The notes beneath the pieces were generated by a model. The model was given only the letters and a program-made list of their open reading frames with translations, did not search any database and was not told the DNA's origin. Below are positions 28,134-37,778 of a stretch of 64,000 nt of DNA, piece by piece. The position numbers and the translations under genes are program-made. Where the stretch lies: contig JAPKCM010000013.1 of assembly GCA_028822935.1 (NCBI GenBank), positions 1-64,000 of the forward strand. The letters are read 5' to 3'. Each line of letters begins with the position of its first letter. Positions within the stretch are counted from its first letter, which is position 1. Origin of the DNA: Akkermansiaceae bacterium (lineage in GTDB: Bacteria; Verrucomicrobiota; Verrucomicrobiia; Verrucomicrobiales; Akkermansiaceae).

Positions 28134-29996
28134 ATGTATCGCTATCCTAAAGAATATGATGTCCTTGTGATTGGCGCGGGACACGCTGGTGTTGAGGCGG
28201 CTCTCGCTGCTGCTCGTCTCGGTGCCCAGGTCGCTGTGCTGACCCAGAATCTTGATACGATCGGGCAGATGAGCTGCAACCCTGCCATTGGTGGCTTGGC
28301 CAAGGGACACATGGTTCGCGAAATCGATGCGCTCGGTGGAATCATGGCGGAAAACACCGATGCGACCGCAATTCAGTGGCGTATGTTGAATGCGGCCAAG
28401 GGGCCCTCGGTCCGTGCTCCCCGGGCCCAGTGCGATAAGAAAGCTTACCAGTTTCGCATGAAGCGGATCCTCGAAGGAACCCCAGGCTTGGATCTCCATC
28501 AAGGGAATGTCGCCGAGATTCTAGTAGAGAACGACGAGGTTCGTGGGATTCAAACCTCCCTCCAGATGGAGATTGCGGCAAAGTCGGTTATCCTTTCAGC
28601 GGGTACCTTCATGCGTGGTTTGATGCATGTTGGAAAGAAGAACGAAAAAGGGGGCCGCATGGGCGATGCCTCCTCTACGGTTTCGGAATCGCTCAAGGAG
28701 CTTGGTTTTGATGTCGACCGTTTCAAGACTGGGACCCCTTGTCGTCTCAACGGACGGAGTATTGATTTCTCCAAATGCGAGCGCCAAGATGGCGACTCCC
28801 CTCCCCCCCTATTCTCATATTTTCCTGAGTTGATTCGGAGGGAAAGGAATGACCTTTTTACTCTCAATCACTGGGCTGAGAATTCGTTCCACGTGGAACA
28901 AGTTCCTTGCTGGATGACTTTCACGAATCCCAAAACTCACGATGTCATCCGCGATAACATCCACCAGTCCCCCATGTATTCGGGTCAGATTGAGGGCGTG
29001 GGTCCCCGCTATTGTCCTTCTATTGAGGACAAGGTGGTTCGTTTTGCAGAAAAGGAACGGCATCAGGTTTTCCTGGAGCCAGAGGGTCGACACACCTTGG
29101 AATACTACGTCAATGGAGTTTCGACCTCTCTGCCCTACGATGTGCAGCTTGATTTCTTACGTAGTATCGAGGGTCTAGAAAACTGTGAAATGATCCGCCC
29201 TGGCTACGCGGTAGAATACGACTACTGCCCCCCTACGCAGCTTCATCCGACTCTGGAGACCAAGAGAGTCTCGGGGCTTTATTTTGCAGGGCAGATTAAT
29301 GGCACCTCAGGATACGAGGAAGCGTCTGGTCAGGGACTCATTGCAGGAGCGAATGCGGCTCTTAAGGTGGCTGGTAAAGGTGACTTTGTTTTGGGTCGGG
29401 AACAAGCTTACCTTGGTGTGATGGTCGATGATCTTGTCACAAAGGGCTGCACCGAGCCCTATCGAATGTTCACGAGCCGGGCCGAATATCGCCTCCTTTT
29501 ACGTCAGGATAATGCGGATGAGCGCCTCTCCCCTCTCGCTTCGGATCTTGGTCTCCTTCAGGGAGAGCGGAGAGAGATGGCTGCCAAGAAGCTTGAAGGT
29601 CTTGTGGAAGGGCGATCTTTCATTCGCGGGGCGAGTCACGAAGGCATCAAATTGGACCATTGGTTCCGGCGTGGTGGGAATTCCTGGGTGATGCTTCCTG
29701 ATGAAATTAAAGAGAAGTTCCACGTGGAACTTTGGCCGATTCTCGAGTCAGATTTCAAATACGAGGGCCACATCGAGCGTCAACGCATGGAGGTGGAACG
29801 AGTCAAAAAACAGGAGTCCGCCCTCATCCCTTTCGATCTCGACTTCCATACTATCAAGGGACTCAAGACAGAGGCCAAGCAGCGCTTTACCTCGATCCGT
29901 CCACGGACGCTTGGGCAGGCAGGCCGTATTAGTGGCATTACTCCGGCGGACATTACCCTTCTGGTGATTTACCTTCGGAAGCTTGAGAAGTCCTAG
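28134..29996 (+). CDS. mnmG: tRNA uridine-5-carboxymethylaminomethyl synthase, large subunit MnmG (GidA)
   Basis: MnmG with MnmE modifies the wobble uridine of several tRNAs using FAD and methylene-tetrahydrofolate. The 620-residue product has the FAD-binding start [21 protein letters not shown], then [57 protein letters not shown], and the C-terminal MnmE-binding block [19 protein letters not shown]. Length is normal. The gene contains two 14-bp parS-like palindromes at 28886 and 29717. Its TAG stop shares the palindrome CTAG with the stop of convergent trmL. Confidence 0.98.
   Translation: MYRYPKEYDVLVIGAGHAGVEAALAAARLGAQVAVLTQNLDTIGQMSCNPAIGGLAKGHMVREIDALGGIMAENTDATAIQWRMLNAAKGPSVRAPRAQCDKKAYQFRMKRILEGTPGLDLHQGNVAEILVENDEVRGIQTSLQMEIAAKSVILSAGTFMRGLMHVGKKNEKGGRMGDASSTVSESLKELGFDVDRFKTGTPCRLNGRSIDFSKCERQDGDSPPPLFSYFPELIRRERNDLFTLNHWAENSFHVEQVPCWMTFTNPKTHDVIRDNIHQSPMYSGQIEGVGPRYCPSIEDKVVRFAEKERHQVFLEPEGRHTLEYYVNGVSTSLPYDVQLDFLRSIEGLENCEMIRPGYAVEYDYCPPTQLHPTLETKRVSGLYFAGQINGTSGYEEASGQGLIAGANAALKVAGKGDFVLGREQAYLGVMVDDLVTKGCTEPYRMFTSRAEYRLLLRQDNADERLSPLASDLGLLQGERREMAAKKLEGLVEGRSFIRGASHEGIKLDHWFRRGGNSWVMLPDEIKEKFHVELWPILESDFKYEGHIERQRMEVERVKKQESALIPFDLDFHTIKGLKTEAKQRFTSIRPRTLGQAGRISGITPADITLLVIYLRKLEKS
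28885..28900. promoter_or_regulatory. parS-like centromere site 1 (inside mnmG)
   Basis: The sequence C-GTTCCACGTGGAAC-A contains the perfect 14-bp palindrome GTTCCACGTGGAAC (28886-28899). It matches the widely conserved ParB-binding consensus TGTTNCACGTGNAACA at every inner position; only the outermost left base differs. It encodes SFHVEQ within MnmG. Confidence 0.8.
29716..29731. promoter_or_regulatory. parS-like centromere site 2 (inside mnmG)
   Basis: A second copy of GTTCCACGTGGAAC (29717-29730), flanked by A and T. It lies 831 bp from the first and again matches the inner 14 bases of the ParB site. Two exact copies of a 14-bp palindrome within one gene are not expected by chance. Confidence 0.8.
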
Positions 29997-30442
29997 TCAA
30001 GTGACTCCGCTTGGCGGCAAGCCTCATACAGGACGATTCCAATCGAAGTCGCCAGGTTGAGCGAGCGGGTGCTCCTCTCAATCATGGGGATGCGGAGGGC
30101 ATTGGCGCGTTGGGTCCACTCTTCGGGCAGCCCCTTTGATTCCCGACCGAAGATGAGAAAGTCCCCTCTCTCGAACTTCGCTTGCCAGAGCCCCTTACTT
30201 GCCTTGGTGCTGAGGAACCAGAGTCGCGCGTTAGGGTTTGCATTTTGGAAGTCATCGAATGATTCCCAGACTCGCAAATCGACATCCTTCCAGTAATCGA
30301 GGCCGGCTCGTCGCACCGCTTTCTCATCGAGAGAGAATCCGAGGGGTTTGATGAGGTGAAGAGTCGATCCTGTAGCAAGAGCGAGTCGTCCTGCTGCTCC
30401 TGCGTTGTAGGGAATTTCTGGAGCAACGAGGACGATGTTCAT
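29993..30442 (-). CDS. trmL: tRNA (cytidine/uridine-34-2'-O)-methyltransferase TrmL
   Basis: A 149-residue SPOUT-class methyltransferase. It methylates the wobble-base ribose of leucine tRNAs with S-adenosylmethionine. Family blocks: [60 protein letters not shown], the last forming the trefoil-knot cofactor site. Length is typical (about 150-160). It is convergent with mnmG and the two reading frames overlap by 4 bp, both stop codons being TAG within CTAG. Confidence 0.95.
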   Translation of the reverse strand: MNIVLVAPEIPYNAGAAGRLALATGSTLHLIKPLGFSLDEKAVRRAGLDYWKDVDLRVWESFDDFQNANPNARLWFLSTKASKGLWQAKFERGDFLIFGRESKGLPEEWTQRANALRIPMIERSTRSLNLATSIGIVLYEACRQAESLD

Positions 30443-31074
30443 GAAGCGAACTTTAGAAAGATTTGCCGAAAAAGAGAAGCGAGCAGTTGCGAGATCGACT
30501 GGATTGCCGCGGAATCAAGAAAGACAGACCACTAGTCAGAGTGGCATTTTGAAAATTCTATCCCAGATCTATGACGCGACCTATTTTAAGCGGTATTTAC
30601 TTCCTCGAGCGATCTACTGGAACGGGTAAGTTAAATTTGTCTAAATTCGTCAAATTGATTTCAAAAAAGAGCGAATCACAAATATAGACAACTTGAATAT
30701 TGTGTTGGAGGGATGCCAAAGTTGCACAAATTGGATGATTATGAGGCATTTTCGGGTTTAGAACGTGGAGCCTGACGAGAAAATCAGAGTGACGATCTGA
30801 AACGGTCTTGAAAACAGAGCTCCTATGGTGGGAAGATGATTCTACAGATTTTGGCTGATGAGATGATTCGAGGAAACAACTTGATCCCCTAGCACCACCA
30901 CTGAGGATCAACGCTGCCATTTCGAGAAAGCGCCCGGCTCTTGATTCCAACGCGCAGCGCTCTTTCCTAACTATTTAAAAACATCATTCGTCTCTTTTGA
31001 AATGCGGAGTGGTATAAGTCTGGATGCTCTGGAACTCGGCCGGCCCGTCTTGGTTCCGGATGAATCAAGCCCAC
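30443..31074. other. Gap without recognised gene
   Basis: About 630 bp between trmL and the rpmA terminator. Short open frames on both strands have no protein-like composition, signal peptide or recognisable motif. No tRNA or other structured RNA was recognised. Part of it must hold the trmL promoter. Confidence 0.4.
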
Positions 31075-31102
31075 AAAAAAGGCGGACCCTTTCGGATCCG
31101 CC
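31075..31102 (-). terminator. Rho-independent terminator of rplU-rpmA
   Basis: GGCGGA (31081-31086) pairs with TCCGCC (31097-31102), extended past one mismatch by two C-G pairs around a TTTC loop. On the minus strand the stem is followed by TTTTTT (31075-31080). It lies 26 bp after the rpmA stop. Confidence 0.85.
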
Positions 31103-31128
31103 TCTTTGAAAATAGAAGTGCAGCTTCT

Positions 31129-31377
31129 TTAGTCTGCAAGTGCAACATTGATCCGGCGGCCTTTCTTATCGAAGAAGACGTTGCCGGGAGTAAGAGCGAA
31201 GAGGGTATGATCCTTGCCCATGCCGACATTAGCACCTGGATGCCATTTGGTGCCGCGCTGGCGGATGAGGATGTTCCCTGCGATGACGACTTCGCCACCG
31301 AACTTTTTCACGCCGAGACGCTTGCTGTTTGAATCGCGTCCGTTTTTGACGGAACCCTGTCCTTTTTTATGAGCCAT
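31129..31377 (-). CDS. rpmA: 50S ribosomal protein L27
   Basis: An 82-residue protein with the invariant [24 protein letters not shown] start and [23 protein letters not shown] core. L27 reaches the peptidyl-transferase centre with its N-terminus. There is no N-terminal cleavable extension of the Firmicutes kind, since the protein starts directly at M-A-H-K-K. It follows rplU by 26 bp in the conserved rplU-rpmA order and ends in a strong terminator. Confidence 0.99.
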   Translation of the reverse strand: MAHKKGQGSVKNGRDSNSKRLGVKKFGGEVVIAGNILIRQRGTKWHPGANVGMGKDHTLFALTPGNVFFDKKGRRINVALAD

Positions 31378-31403
31378 GATTAAGTGGTGTTATAGTGTCG
31401 AGA

Positions 31404-31718
31404 TTAAGCCTGGATCCCGGTGATCTCGAGCTTGGTAAGGTGGCTGCGGAAGCCGATCGTCTTGTGGTATCCCTGACGACGCTTGAATTTGAAGGCGATG
31501 CCCTTTTTTCCTCGATACTGCTCGATGACTTTAGCGGTCACGCCTGCGCCCGAGATGGTTGGAGCACCAACCGTGGTGGCGGAACCGTCGTTGATGAGGA
31601 GGACCTCACCGAATTTGATTTCTTCGTCAGCAGCTACAGGAAGTTTGTCGACACTGATGGTGTCGCCTTCCGAGACGCGATACTGCTTACCGCCGGTTTT
31701 AAAGATTGCGTAGGCCAT
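31404..31718 (-). CDS. rplU: 50S ribosomal protein L21
   Basis: A 104-residue protein with the family start MAYAIFKTGGKQYRVSEGD and C-terminal KRRQGYHKTIGFRSHLTKLEI. L21 binds 23S rRNA and is required for large-subunit assembly. It leads the rplU-rpmA operon. The promoter and leader lie in the 170-bp gap shared with divergent tsaE. No obvious Shine-Dalgarno sequence precedes the ATG (CTCCCATTCAAC). Confidence 0.98.
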   Translation of the reverse strand: MAYAIFKTGGKQYRVSEGDTISVDKLPVAADEEIKFGEVLLINDGSATTVGAPTISGAGVTAKVIEQYRGKKGIAFKFKRRQGYHKTIGFRSHLTKLEITGIQA

Positions 31719-31890
31719 GTTGAATGGGAGCTAGGTTTGAATCTGAATTAGCGAGACCAACTCACCGATTCAGGGGGCGGGAACTCACCACAGGGAGGCG
31801 AAAAGAGCAAGATTTTTTTGAAAAAGAAGATGAAGAAACTTATTGTGATTGAGCTCGGGTCGCATTGAGGTTGCTCCAGCCCCTTCCGCA

Positions 31891-32322
31891 ATGCCTCTTA
31901 CCCTCCCTATTCTCCTGCCTGATCTTGCCGCTACCTTATCGGCGGGAGCTGATTTGGCCAAGGAATTGAAGGCTGGTGAAGTAATTGCTCTGGTGGGCGA
32001 TCTTGGGGCCGGTAAAACTTCGCTTACGCAGGGAATTGTGGGCGCCTTGGGAGGTGGAGACGTGACGAGTCCAACTTTTTCGCTGGTTCAAGAATATCGG
32101 ACCGGGGGCCTTGAGGTCTACCATTTCGACTTTTACCGGGTGGAATCAGAGCATGAGTTGCTCGATCTCGGGTGGGACGACTACTTGGACCGGGATGCGC
32201 TCGTGATTGCGGAGTGGCCGGGTCGATTTCCGGATGTTTTTCCAAAAACAACGCGCTGGCTTCGTCTGAGCCACCACGAAAGCGGACGACTTCTCGAGGA
32301 AATCTCACCAGAAACCCATTAA
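31891..32322 (+). CDS. tsaE: tRNA threonylcarbamoyladenosine biosynthesis ATPase TsaE
   Basis: A 143-residue P-loop ATPase. TsaE cycles the TsaB-TsaD complex that makes t6A37 in ANN-decoding tRNAs. Walker A is GDLGAGKTS, followed by the family motifs TSPTFSLVQEY, YHFDFYR and IAEWPGRF. The start at 31891 (MPLTLPILLPD) places the Walker A motif at the usual distance; an upstream ATG at 31849 would add 14 unrelated residues. It is divergent from rplU. Confidence 0.94.
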   Translation: MPLTLPILLPDLAATLSAGADLAKELKAGEVIALVGDLGAGKTSLTQGIVGALGGGDVTSPTFSLVQEYRTGGLEVYHFDFYRVESEHELLDLGWDDYLDRDALVIAEWPGRFPDVFPKTTRWLRLSHHESGRLLEEISPETH

Positions 32323-32367
32323 AAACATTCCATCCAATAAGAAATCAAAAAATCTTGGTTATCAGGA

Positions 32368-32556
32368 TTACTGTTTTTTCTTGGAGGGTTCCTTAACAGG
32401 CTCCGTAATTTCGATTCCCAAGCCGACGGAGCGACCGACACTCTTAAGAGTTCGTCCGGGAATCTGAATCAGTGAGCGGGCGACTCCGCAGGAAGAAAGT
32501 GAAACCGTTGCAAGTGCGAGGCCGAGAACTGCGGAGCGGAGGAGAAGCTTTTCCAT
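32368..32556 (-). CDS. Small lipoprotein
   Basis: A 62-residue protein starting at 32556. It has a lipoprotein signal and lipobox (VSLSSCG), then a basic mature part GVARSLIQIPGRTLKSVGRSVG and a Lys-rich end (EPSKKKQ). Its pattern, Cys followed by a short S-L-I stretch, Pro, then basic and Gly-rich residues, resembles the lipoprotein at 18799-18981. An in-frame Met at 32595 would add 13 residues before the signal and is less likely. Function unknown. Confidence 0.6.
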   Translation of the reverse strand: MEKLLLRSAVLGLALATVSLSSCGVARSLIQIPGRTLKSVGRSVGLGIEITEPVKEPSKKKQ

Positions 32557-32681
32557 AGCCCATCCATAGAGGGCGGCATTCTCCGGGTCAATCATCCAGA
32601 TTTGACTGAACTTATTGATTCGTGAAATATTTTTTGCTGAGGTGTCGTTTAGATCGAAGATCTTTGATACTTCTTTTCAAC

Positions 32682-34610
32682 ATGCGCTGTTTCTCACTGT
32701 TCTTCCTTCTCATCGTTGCAAGCCCCGCTGCGCAAATCATCCGTGCGCCCTATGTTCAAATGGCGACTCACGATTCGATTCGTGTGGTCTGGAGAACGAA
32801 TGGCGACTCAGCACCAACGGTGAAAGTGGGTTTGAAGCCCGATGAGCTGATGACAGAGGTTCCTGCGGCACAGATTCTCACCCGCCTCCACGAAACGGTC
32901 GGTGGTGAGCACGCCATTTTTAAAGACGCCGCAACTGACACGCAGCAGTTTGAAGCGACAATTTCAGGACTGGATCCCCGCACGACTTACTTTTACGGAA
33001 TCTTCGATGGCCAGGAGAGAATCACTGCGGCTGATGAGACCTATCAATTCACTACGCACCCAACACCAGGAAGTGACGCTCCCGTTTACTTCTGGGTGGT
33101 AGGGGATTCAGGAACCGGAGGAACAGCTCAAGCCCAGGTCCATAACGCGATGCGGGATTACGTTTCCGCGACCGACCGCAAACTCGATTTCTACATTCAT
33201 GTGGGTGACATGGCTTACGGTTCGGGAACGAACAATGAATTCTCAGATCGCTTTTTTAAAATGTATGAACCGACCTTGAGAAACACCGTTTGTTGGGCGT
33301 CGATGGGCAATCACGAAGGACGCACCTCAAAGGGTGAAACCGGCGTTGGTCCCTATTACGATGCCTATATTCTTCCCGCCCAGGGACAAGCAGGTGGCCT
33401 TCCTTCAGGGACAGAAGCTTACTATTCTTTCGACTACGGAAAAGTTCACTTCATTTGCCTCGACTCGCACGATTTGGATCGTCGACCTTCTGGCGCGATG
33501 GCCCAGTGGCTCAAGGCCGACCTTGATAAAACGAAGGCAGACTTCCTCGTCGCCTTCTTCCACCACCCACCTTACACGAAGGGTTCTCACGACTCCGACA
33601 AGGAAGTCCAACTCATCGAGATGCGGGAGCACATCATGCCGATCCTCGAATCGGGCGGCGTGGACATTGTCTTCACCGGGCACTCGCATATCTATGAGCG
33701 TTCCATGCTCATCGATGGTGCCTACCAGACTCCCACGACCGCTGAGGGAGTGGTGCTTGATGATGGCGATGGCAACCCCGAAGGCGATGGCGCTTATAGA
33801 AAGAGTGAAGGGCTACAGCCTCACAACGGCGTCATTCAAATCGTCACCGGCCACGGAGGCACCGGCGTGAGAATGGGAAGCGTCTGCCCGATCATGAAAC
33901 GTATCGTGGTAGAAAATGGCTCCTGCCTGATCTCGATCACGGGAGACACTCTCAGCGCGGAAATGATCAGCCTAAATGGCGTTATTCGCGACACCTTCGC
34001 CATCCAGAAAAAAGGAACTGTCGAGCACACTGTCATCGTCAATCCCGCCAAGCCGGACGTCTTGGACATGCGTCCCAAGAAAGCGACTCCGCAAACTGCT
34101 CCTAAGAACGCCACTCCGCTCATCGCAAAGAATGCGATCTGGTCCTACCTCGCTGGAGAGCATCCCTCTGATGATTGGACTTCCGCAGAATTCGATGCCT
34201 CCGCATGGAAGAAAGGGAAGGCCGGCTTCGGATACTCGGACGACGACGACACCACTGTGTTCGATGACATGAAGGGGAGATACACGGTTGTCTACCTCCG
34301 CAGCACCTTTACTCTCCCTGATAAAGCAAATTTGAATGCGATCAGTCTCAACGTGTCCTACGATGATGCCTTTATCGCCTATATCAATGGCAAGGAGGTC
34401 CTGCGTGTCGGTATTGATAAGGGCAGGGGAGCGGCGGCCGACGGATTCACGGTCCACGAAGCGAATGGAAATTTTAATAATTTTCCTCTGCCTCAGATTC
34501 GCAAGTTCCTCAAGCCCGGTGAGAAAAATGTTCTTACGATCGAAGGTCACAACGCCAACATGGAGAGTAGCGACTTCACTCTTCATCCGACTCTTCTCAT
34601 AGGGAAATAG
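32682..34610 (+). CDS. Secreted purple-acid-phosphatase-like metallophosphoesterase
   Basis: A 642-residue protein. After a signal peptide (about residues 1-17) an Fn3-like purple acid phosphatase N-domain follows (RAPYVQMATHDSIRVVWRTNG). The metallophosphoesterase domain (about 125-400) has WVVGDSGTGG, HVGDMAYGSGTNNEF, SMGNHEGR, VAFFHHPPY and FTGHSHIYERS, the standard metal ligands. The C-terminal 160 residues (DDWTSAEFDASAWKKGKAGFG, then LNVSYDDAFIAYINGKEVLR) form a jelly-roll-like carbohydrate-binding module. I set the start at 32682 to match the signal peptide. It is likely a periplasmic or surface phosphatase. Confidence 0.88.
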   Translation: MRCFSLFFLLIVASPAAQIIRAPYVQMATHDSIRVVWRTNGDSAPTVKVGLKPDELMTEVPAAQILTRLHETVGGEHAIFKDAATDTQQFEATISGLDPRTTYFYGIFDGQERITAADETYQFTTHPTPGSDAPVYFWVVGDSGTGGTAQAQVHNAMRDYVSATDRKLDFYIHVGDMAYGSGTNNEFSDRFFKMYEPTLRNTVCWASMGNHEGRTSKGETGVGPYYDAYILPAQGQAGGLPSGTEAYYSFDYGKVHFICLDSHDLDRRPSGAMAQWLKADLDKTKADFLVAFFHHPPYTKGSHDSDKEVQLIEMREHIMPILESGGVDIVFTGHSHIYERSMLIDGAYQTPTTAEGVVLDDGDGNPEGDGAYRKSEGLQPHNGVIQIVTGHGGTGVRMGSVCPIMKRIVVENGSCLISITGDTLSAEMISLNGVIRDTFAIQKKGTVEHTVIVNPAKPDVLDMRPKKATPQTAPKNATPLIAKNAIWSYLAGEHPSDDWTSAEFDASAWKKGKAGFGYSDDDDTTVFDDMKGRYTVVYLRSTFTLPDKANLNAISLNVSYDDAFIAYINGKEVLRVGIDKGRGAAADGFTVHEANGNFNNFPLPQIRKFLKPGEKNVLTIEGHNANMESSDFTLHPTLLIGK

Positions 34611-34640
34611 TCGCGCGAAACCCTCCATCAATTCGGCTCC

Positions 34641-35498
34641 ATGCGCCGCCTTCTCATTTTCCTCCTCTTGTGCCTCCCTCTGGGAGCGCACTACGATGTG
34701 AATGCGGCAGTCGCCGAGCTGACGAAGAAGATCAGCAAGGCCCCCACGGCGGAACTCTACTATAAGCGCGCCATCGAGTTTCGCGCGCTCCGCGAAAAAG
34801 TCCACGCCGTTTCCGACCTCCGGGCGGCGCTCAAGCTCAGTCCCCATCAACCATCGATGGCTGCCTTGGCCGAAGTTCTTTCTGGCAAAGAGGAGCACGA
34901 GGAAGCCCTTCGTCTCGGCCACGAATTGCTAGAGCTCAGCGATACGCCTGCCAACAATGCCCTCCTTGCGAGACTCTCACTGGATGCGGGAGATTATGAG
35001 AATGCCCTGCGATACATTCAGAAAGGCCCTCCTTTAAAAGACGATACCTTCCTCCTTCAGGCCTACCTGTTAGAGAGAGAGGGAAAGCATGAAGAGGCGG
35101 CCCGAATTCTTAAGGCAGGACATAAAAAAACGAAAAGTATCGTACTTAGAAACGCCTGGTTGGATGCCGCGATCAGTGCGGGGCAGATTGACCAGGTTCT
35201 CTCTATTTTGAACGAGGAAATTTCCTCTTCGCGCTTCACTGCGACGCACCGGATCCGGAGAGCCCGCCTCCTTCAAAAAAGTGATCCCCAGTCGGCAAAA
35301 CTGGATCTCAAAATCGCCCTCGCCGAACTCTCTCCACGGATCAAACCGGTCCGACCCGATCTCACCTTAATCTATGATCGCGGAGTCGCCTTGGCACTTT
35401 CAGGAAACATGGAAATGGCGTCGAGAGATCTCGCGACCCTGCGGTCCTCCTCGCTCCCGTCATTGAGCTACGCGCTGCTGACGGGATTGCTTCGTTGA
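34641..35498 (+). CDS. Secreted TPR-like protein
   Basis: A 285-residue protein with a signal peptide (residues 1-16, LPLGAH) and repeated helical hairpins of TPR type: AELYYKRAIEFRALREKVHAV, HEEALRLGHELLELSDTPAN, and DTFLLQAYLLEREGKHEEAARIL. It starts 30 bp after the metallophosphoesterase gene, so the two are probably one operon. TPR proteins in the periplasm usually hold complexes together; the partner might be the upstream phosphatase, but nothing shows this directly. Confidence 0.75.
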   Translation: MRRLLIFLLLCLPLGAHYDVNAAVAELTKKISKAPTAELYYKRAIEFRALREKVHAVSDLRAALKLSPHQPSMAALAEVLSGKEEHEEALRLGHELLELSDTPANNALLARLSLDAGDYENALRYIQKGPPLKDDTFLLQAYLLEREGKHEEAARILKAGHKKTKSIVLRNAWLDAAISAGQIDQVLSILNEEISSSRFTATHRIRRARLLQKSDPQSAKLDLKIALAELSPRIKPVRPDLTLIYDRGVALALSGNMEMASRDLATLRSSSLPSLSYALLTGLLR

Positions 35499-35666
35499 GA
35501 TCTAATTTTTTCTGTGGTCTGTCGAATTGATTGAGAGATAGGGGCCGTGGGGGTGGTTTAGCCGTGGGTGGATTTACTCTTTTTTGGACACTTGCGATGG
35601 TTGCGATATTATGGAGGTTGATGTGCAGTCTTGCGTGATTGTCACCCCCGCGTGATTTGTTAGCTT

Positions 35667-37760
35667 GTGGCTGTGCCGCGTCTGACCGTCGATGGAAAAC
35701 ACTTCCTTTTGGATGGGAAGCGGCACTTTTTGCGCTGTGTCACTTACGGGCCTTTTCCCGAGGAGGCGGGGCTGAAGGATGCGCTCGAGCTTGGGCGTAT
35801 CCACGATTCGGGCTTCGATGCGGTTCGGACATACGGCCTGCCAGGCAAGGAGTTTCTTGACGAGGCAGAAAAGGCGGGCCTCCTTGTGCTTCCCACTCAC
35901 GCTTGGGCCCATGGCTGTGACTTTTTTGCGGAGGCCTCCATTTTTGAGAAGGCAAAACGTGACCTGGCCGATTGGCTTGGGAAGCAAGGTGATCATCCCG
36001 CGCTGGGGGCGCTCTTTGTCGGAAACGAGATTCCATCGGACATCGCGCGCTGGATGGGACCTGCCAAGGTCCGGGAGAAGCTCGACGAACTGATCCTTTT
36101 TGCGAAGGAGCACGCCCCGACTCTTCCGGTCGCCTATGCCAGCTTTCCCACCACGGAGTTTCTCGAACCGCTCCATGCTGACTTTACGGCCTTCAATCTC
36201 TTTCTTGAGGATCCTGAAGCGCTCAAGAACTACCTCGCCCGGCTCCACCACATTGCTGGTGATCGTCCCGTGATGGTGACGGAGTTTGGCCTCGATACCC
36301 AACGCAACTCCGAGCAGATGCAAGCGGAACTGCTTTCGCAAGCGCTCGTTCTTTGCGAGGAAGAAGGTCTCGCGGGCTGCGCCCTATATGCTTGGTCCGA
36401 TCACTGGTTCAATAGTGGGAGGTCGATGGATGAATGGTCCTTTGGACTGACCCGCCGCGACAGATCGGCAAAGCCAATTCTCGGGCGTTTACCCAATTCA
36501 GCAGCTTCAGCTTTAACGGATTTTCCTAAGTTTTCGGTCATTATTTGTACTCGAAATGGAGCCGGTCGCTTGGCGCTGTGTCTCGAGGCTGCGAGAGCGC
36601 TGGAGTATCCTGATTTCGAAATTATGGTCGTCAATGATGGCTCCACGGACAGGACGAAAAGTTTCTTGGATCAGCAGGAGGGCATTCGAGTGATCCATCT
36701 TGAACCTTGTGGTCTTTCCGCCGCCCGAAATAGGGGAGCGGTCGAAGCTACTGGCGATATTCTCGCATATACCGATGATGATTGTCAGGTTGATCCGCAT
36801 TGGCTGAGTGAATTGGCGCGCGTCTTTTTGAGGTCAGAGGCCGCGGCAGTGGGGGGCCCAAATTTGTCGCCACCGATCGAGAGCCTTTCGCTCGCACTTA
36901 CCACGGCTGCGCCCGGTGCACCGACCCACGTCATGCTGAGCGACCGCGAAGCGGAGCACCTGCCTGGCTGCAATATCGCGGTGCGAAAGGAGGCCTTCGA
37001 AAGGGTGGGGGGCTTCGATGAAATCTTCCACGTTGCCGGTGACGACGTTGACTTTTGTTGGAGGCTTCGTGATGCCGAAATGACGCTCGGATTTAGTCCG
37101 GCGGCTTTCGTTTGGCATCATCGGCGCGCCACGCCATGGCGCTATTTGAAGCAGCAGATGGGCTATGGAAAAGCGGAAGCGCTCCTCTTCACGAAACAGC
37201 CGCAGCGCTTTGGCGAGGGCGGGATTCGCTGGGCGGGATCGGTCTACCAGGGAGGTGCCCTCGGCGTGCAAACGGGTGACTTTTTATACACCGGCCCTAC
37301 TGGTGAAGCGCCCTATCAGTCACTTGCGTTGACTCGCCAGCCCGAGAGGGGACTGGCACACCAATTTGACACCGCTTGGCCGCGTTTTCTTTTAAACGTT
37401 CTTTCTTTGCTCTCTGTGCGTCTTCGCTGTTGGACGCGGCTTCGTTACGGTGGGCGGGGAAGGCCCGAGCGCATTATCGTTTCTGAAGAAGCCCCGCCCC
37501 GTCCCAATCGAAGTCTCACCCTTTGGCATGGAGAGGGGAGGGGGCGTCATCATTTCTACCAAGCGCTTCAAGAAAATGGCTGGGGCCCCTGTGCGGATCA
37601 TGATTGGGATCTACAACTGGGGGATGCCCGCCTCTTCGCTGCGACCGAGCAGAGCGGGACTTCCAGCAACCGCACCTTCGTGCGACTCCATGCACCGACC
37701 TCGCTGATTTCTTCGCTCATTGTCATTGCGCGAGACTTGGGCTTTCAAAAGGAGGCCTGA
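35667..37760 (+). CDS. Fusion of a glycoside-hydrolase-like domain and a family 2 glycosyltransferase
   Basis: A 697-residue protein, probably starting at GTG 35667. Residues about 1-285 look like a clan-A (beta/alpha)8 glycosidase: GKHFLLDGKRHFLRCVTYGPF at the start, an acid/base-like Asn-Glu in FVGNEIPSD (about 118-121) and a nucleophile-like Glu in VMVTEFGLDT (about 206). Residues 289-560 are a GT2 domain: FSVIICTRNGAG, VVNDGSTDRT, YTDDDCQVDP (the DxD-like metal site), and GDDVDFCWRLR. No signal peptide is seen and the last 130 residues are not assigned. An ABC ATPase gene follows after 18 bp. A role in making or remodelling an envelope glycan is plausible. Confidence 0.75.
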   Translation: MAVPRLTVDGKHFLLDGKRHFLRCVTYGPFPEEAGLKDALELGRIHDSGFDAVRTYGLPGKEFLDEAEKAGLLVLPTHAWAHGCDFFAEASIFEKAKRDLADWLGKQGDHPALGALFVGNEIPSDIARWMGPAKVREKLDELILFAKEHAPTLPVAYASFPTTEFLEPLHADFTAFNLFLEDPEALKNYLARLHHIAGDRPVMVTEFGLDTQRNSEQMQAELLSQALVLCEEEGLAGCALYAWSDHWFNSGRSMDEWSFGLTRRDRSAKPILGRLPNSAASALTDFPKFSVIICTRNGAGRLALCLEAARALEYPDFEIMVVNDGSTDRTKSFLDQQEGIRVIHLEPCGLSAARNRGAVEATGDILAYTDDDCQVDPHWLSELARVFLRSEAAAVGGPNLSPPIESLSLALTTAAPGAPTHVMLSDREAEHLPGCNIAVRKEAFERVGGFDEIFHVAGDDVDFCWRLRDAEMTLGFSPAAFVWHHRRATPWRYLKQQMGYGKAEALLFTKQPQRFGEGGIRWAGSVYQGGALGVQTGDFLYTGPTGEAPYQSLALTRQPERGLAHQFDTAWPRFLLNVLSLLSVRLRCWTRLRYGGRGRPERIIVSEEAPPRPNRSLTLWHGEGRGRHHFYQALQENGWGPCADHDWDLQLGDARLFAATEQSGTSSNRTFVRLHAPTSLISSLIVIARDLGFQKEA

Positions 37761-37778
37761 AACTGCTAGGGTCGGGCC

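Noticed and set aside
30435-30629. 64-residue frame after trmL
   Set aside because: Basic low-complexity translation, no ribosome-binding site, overlaps the trmL start on the other strand.
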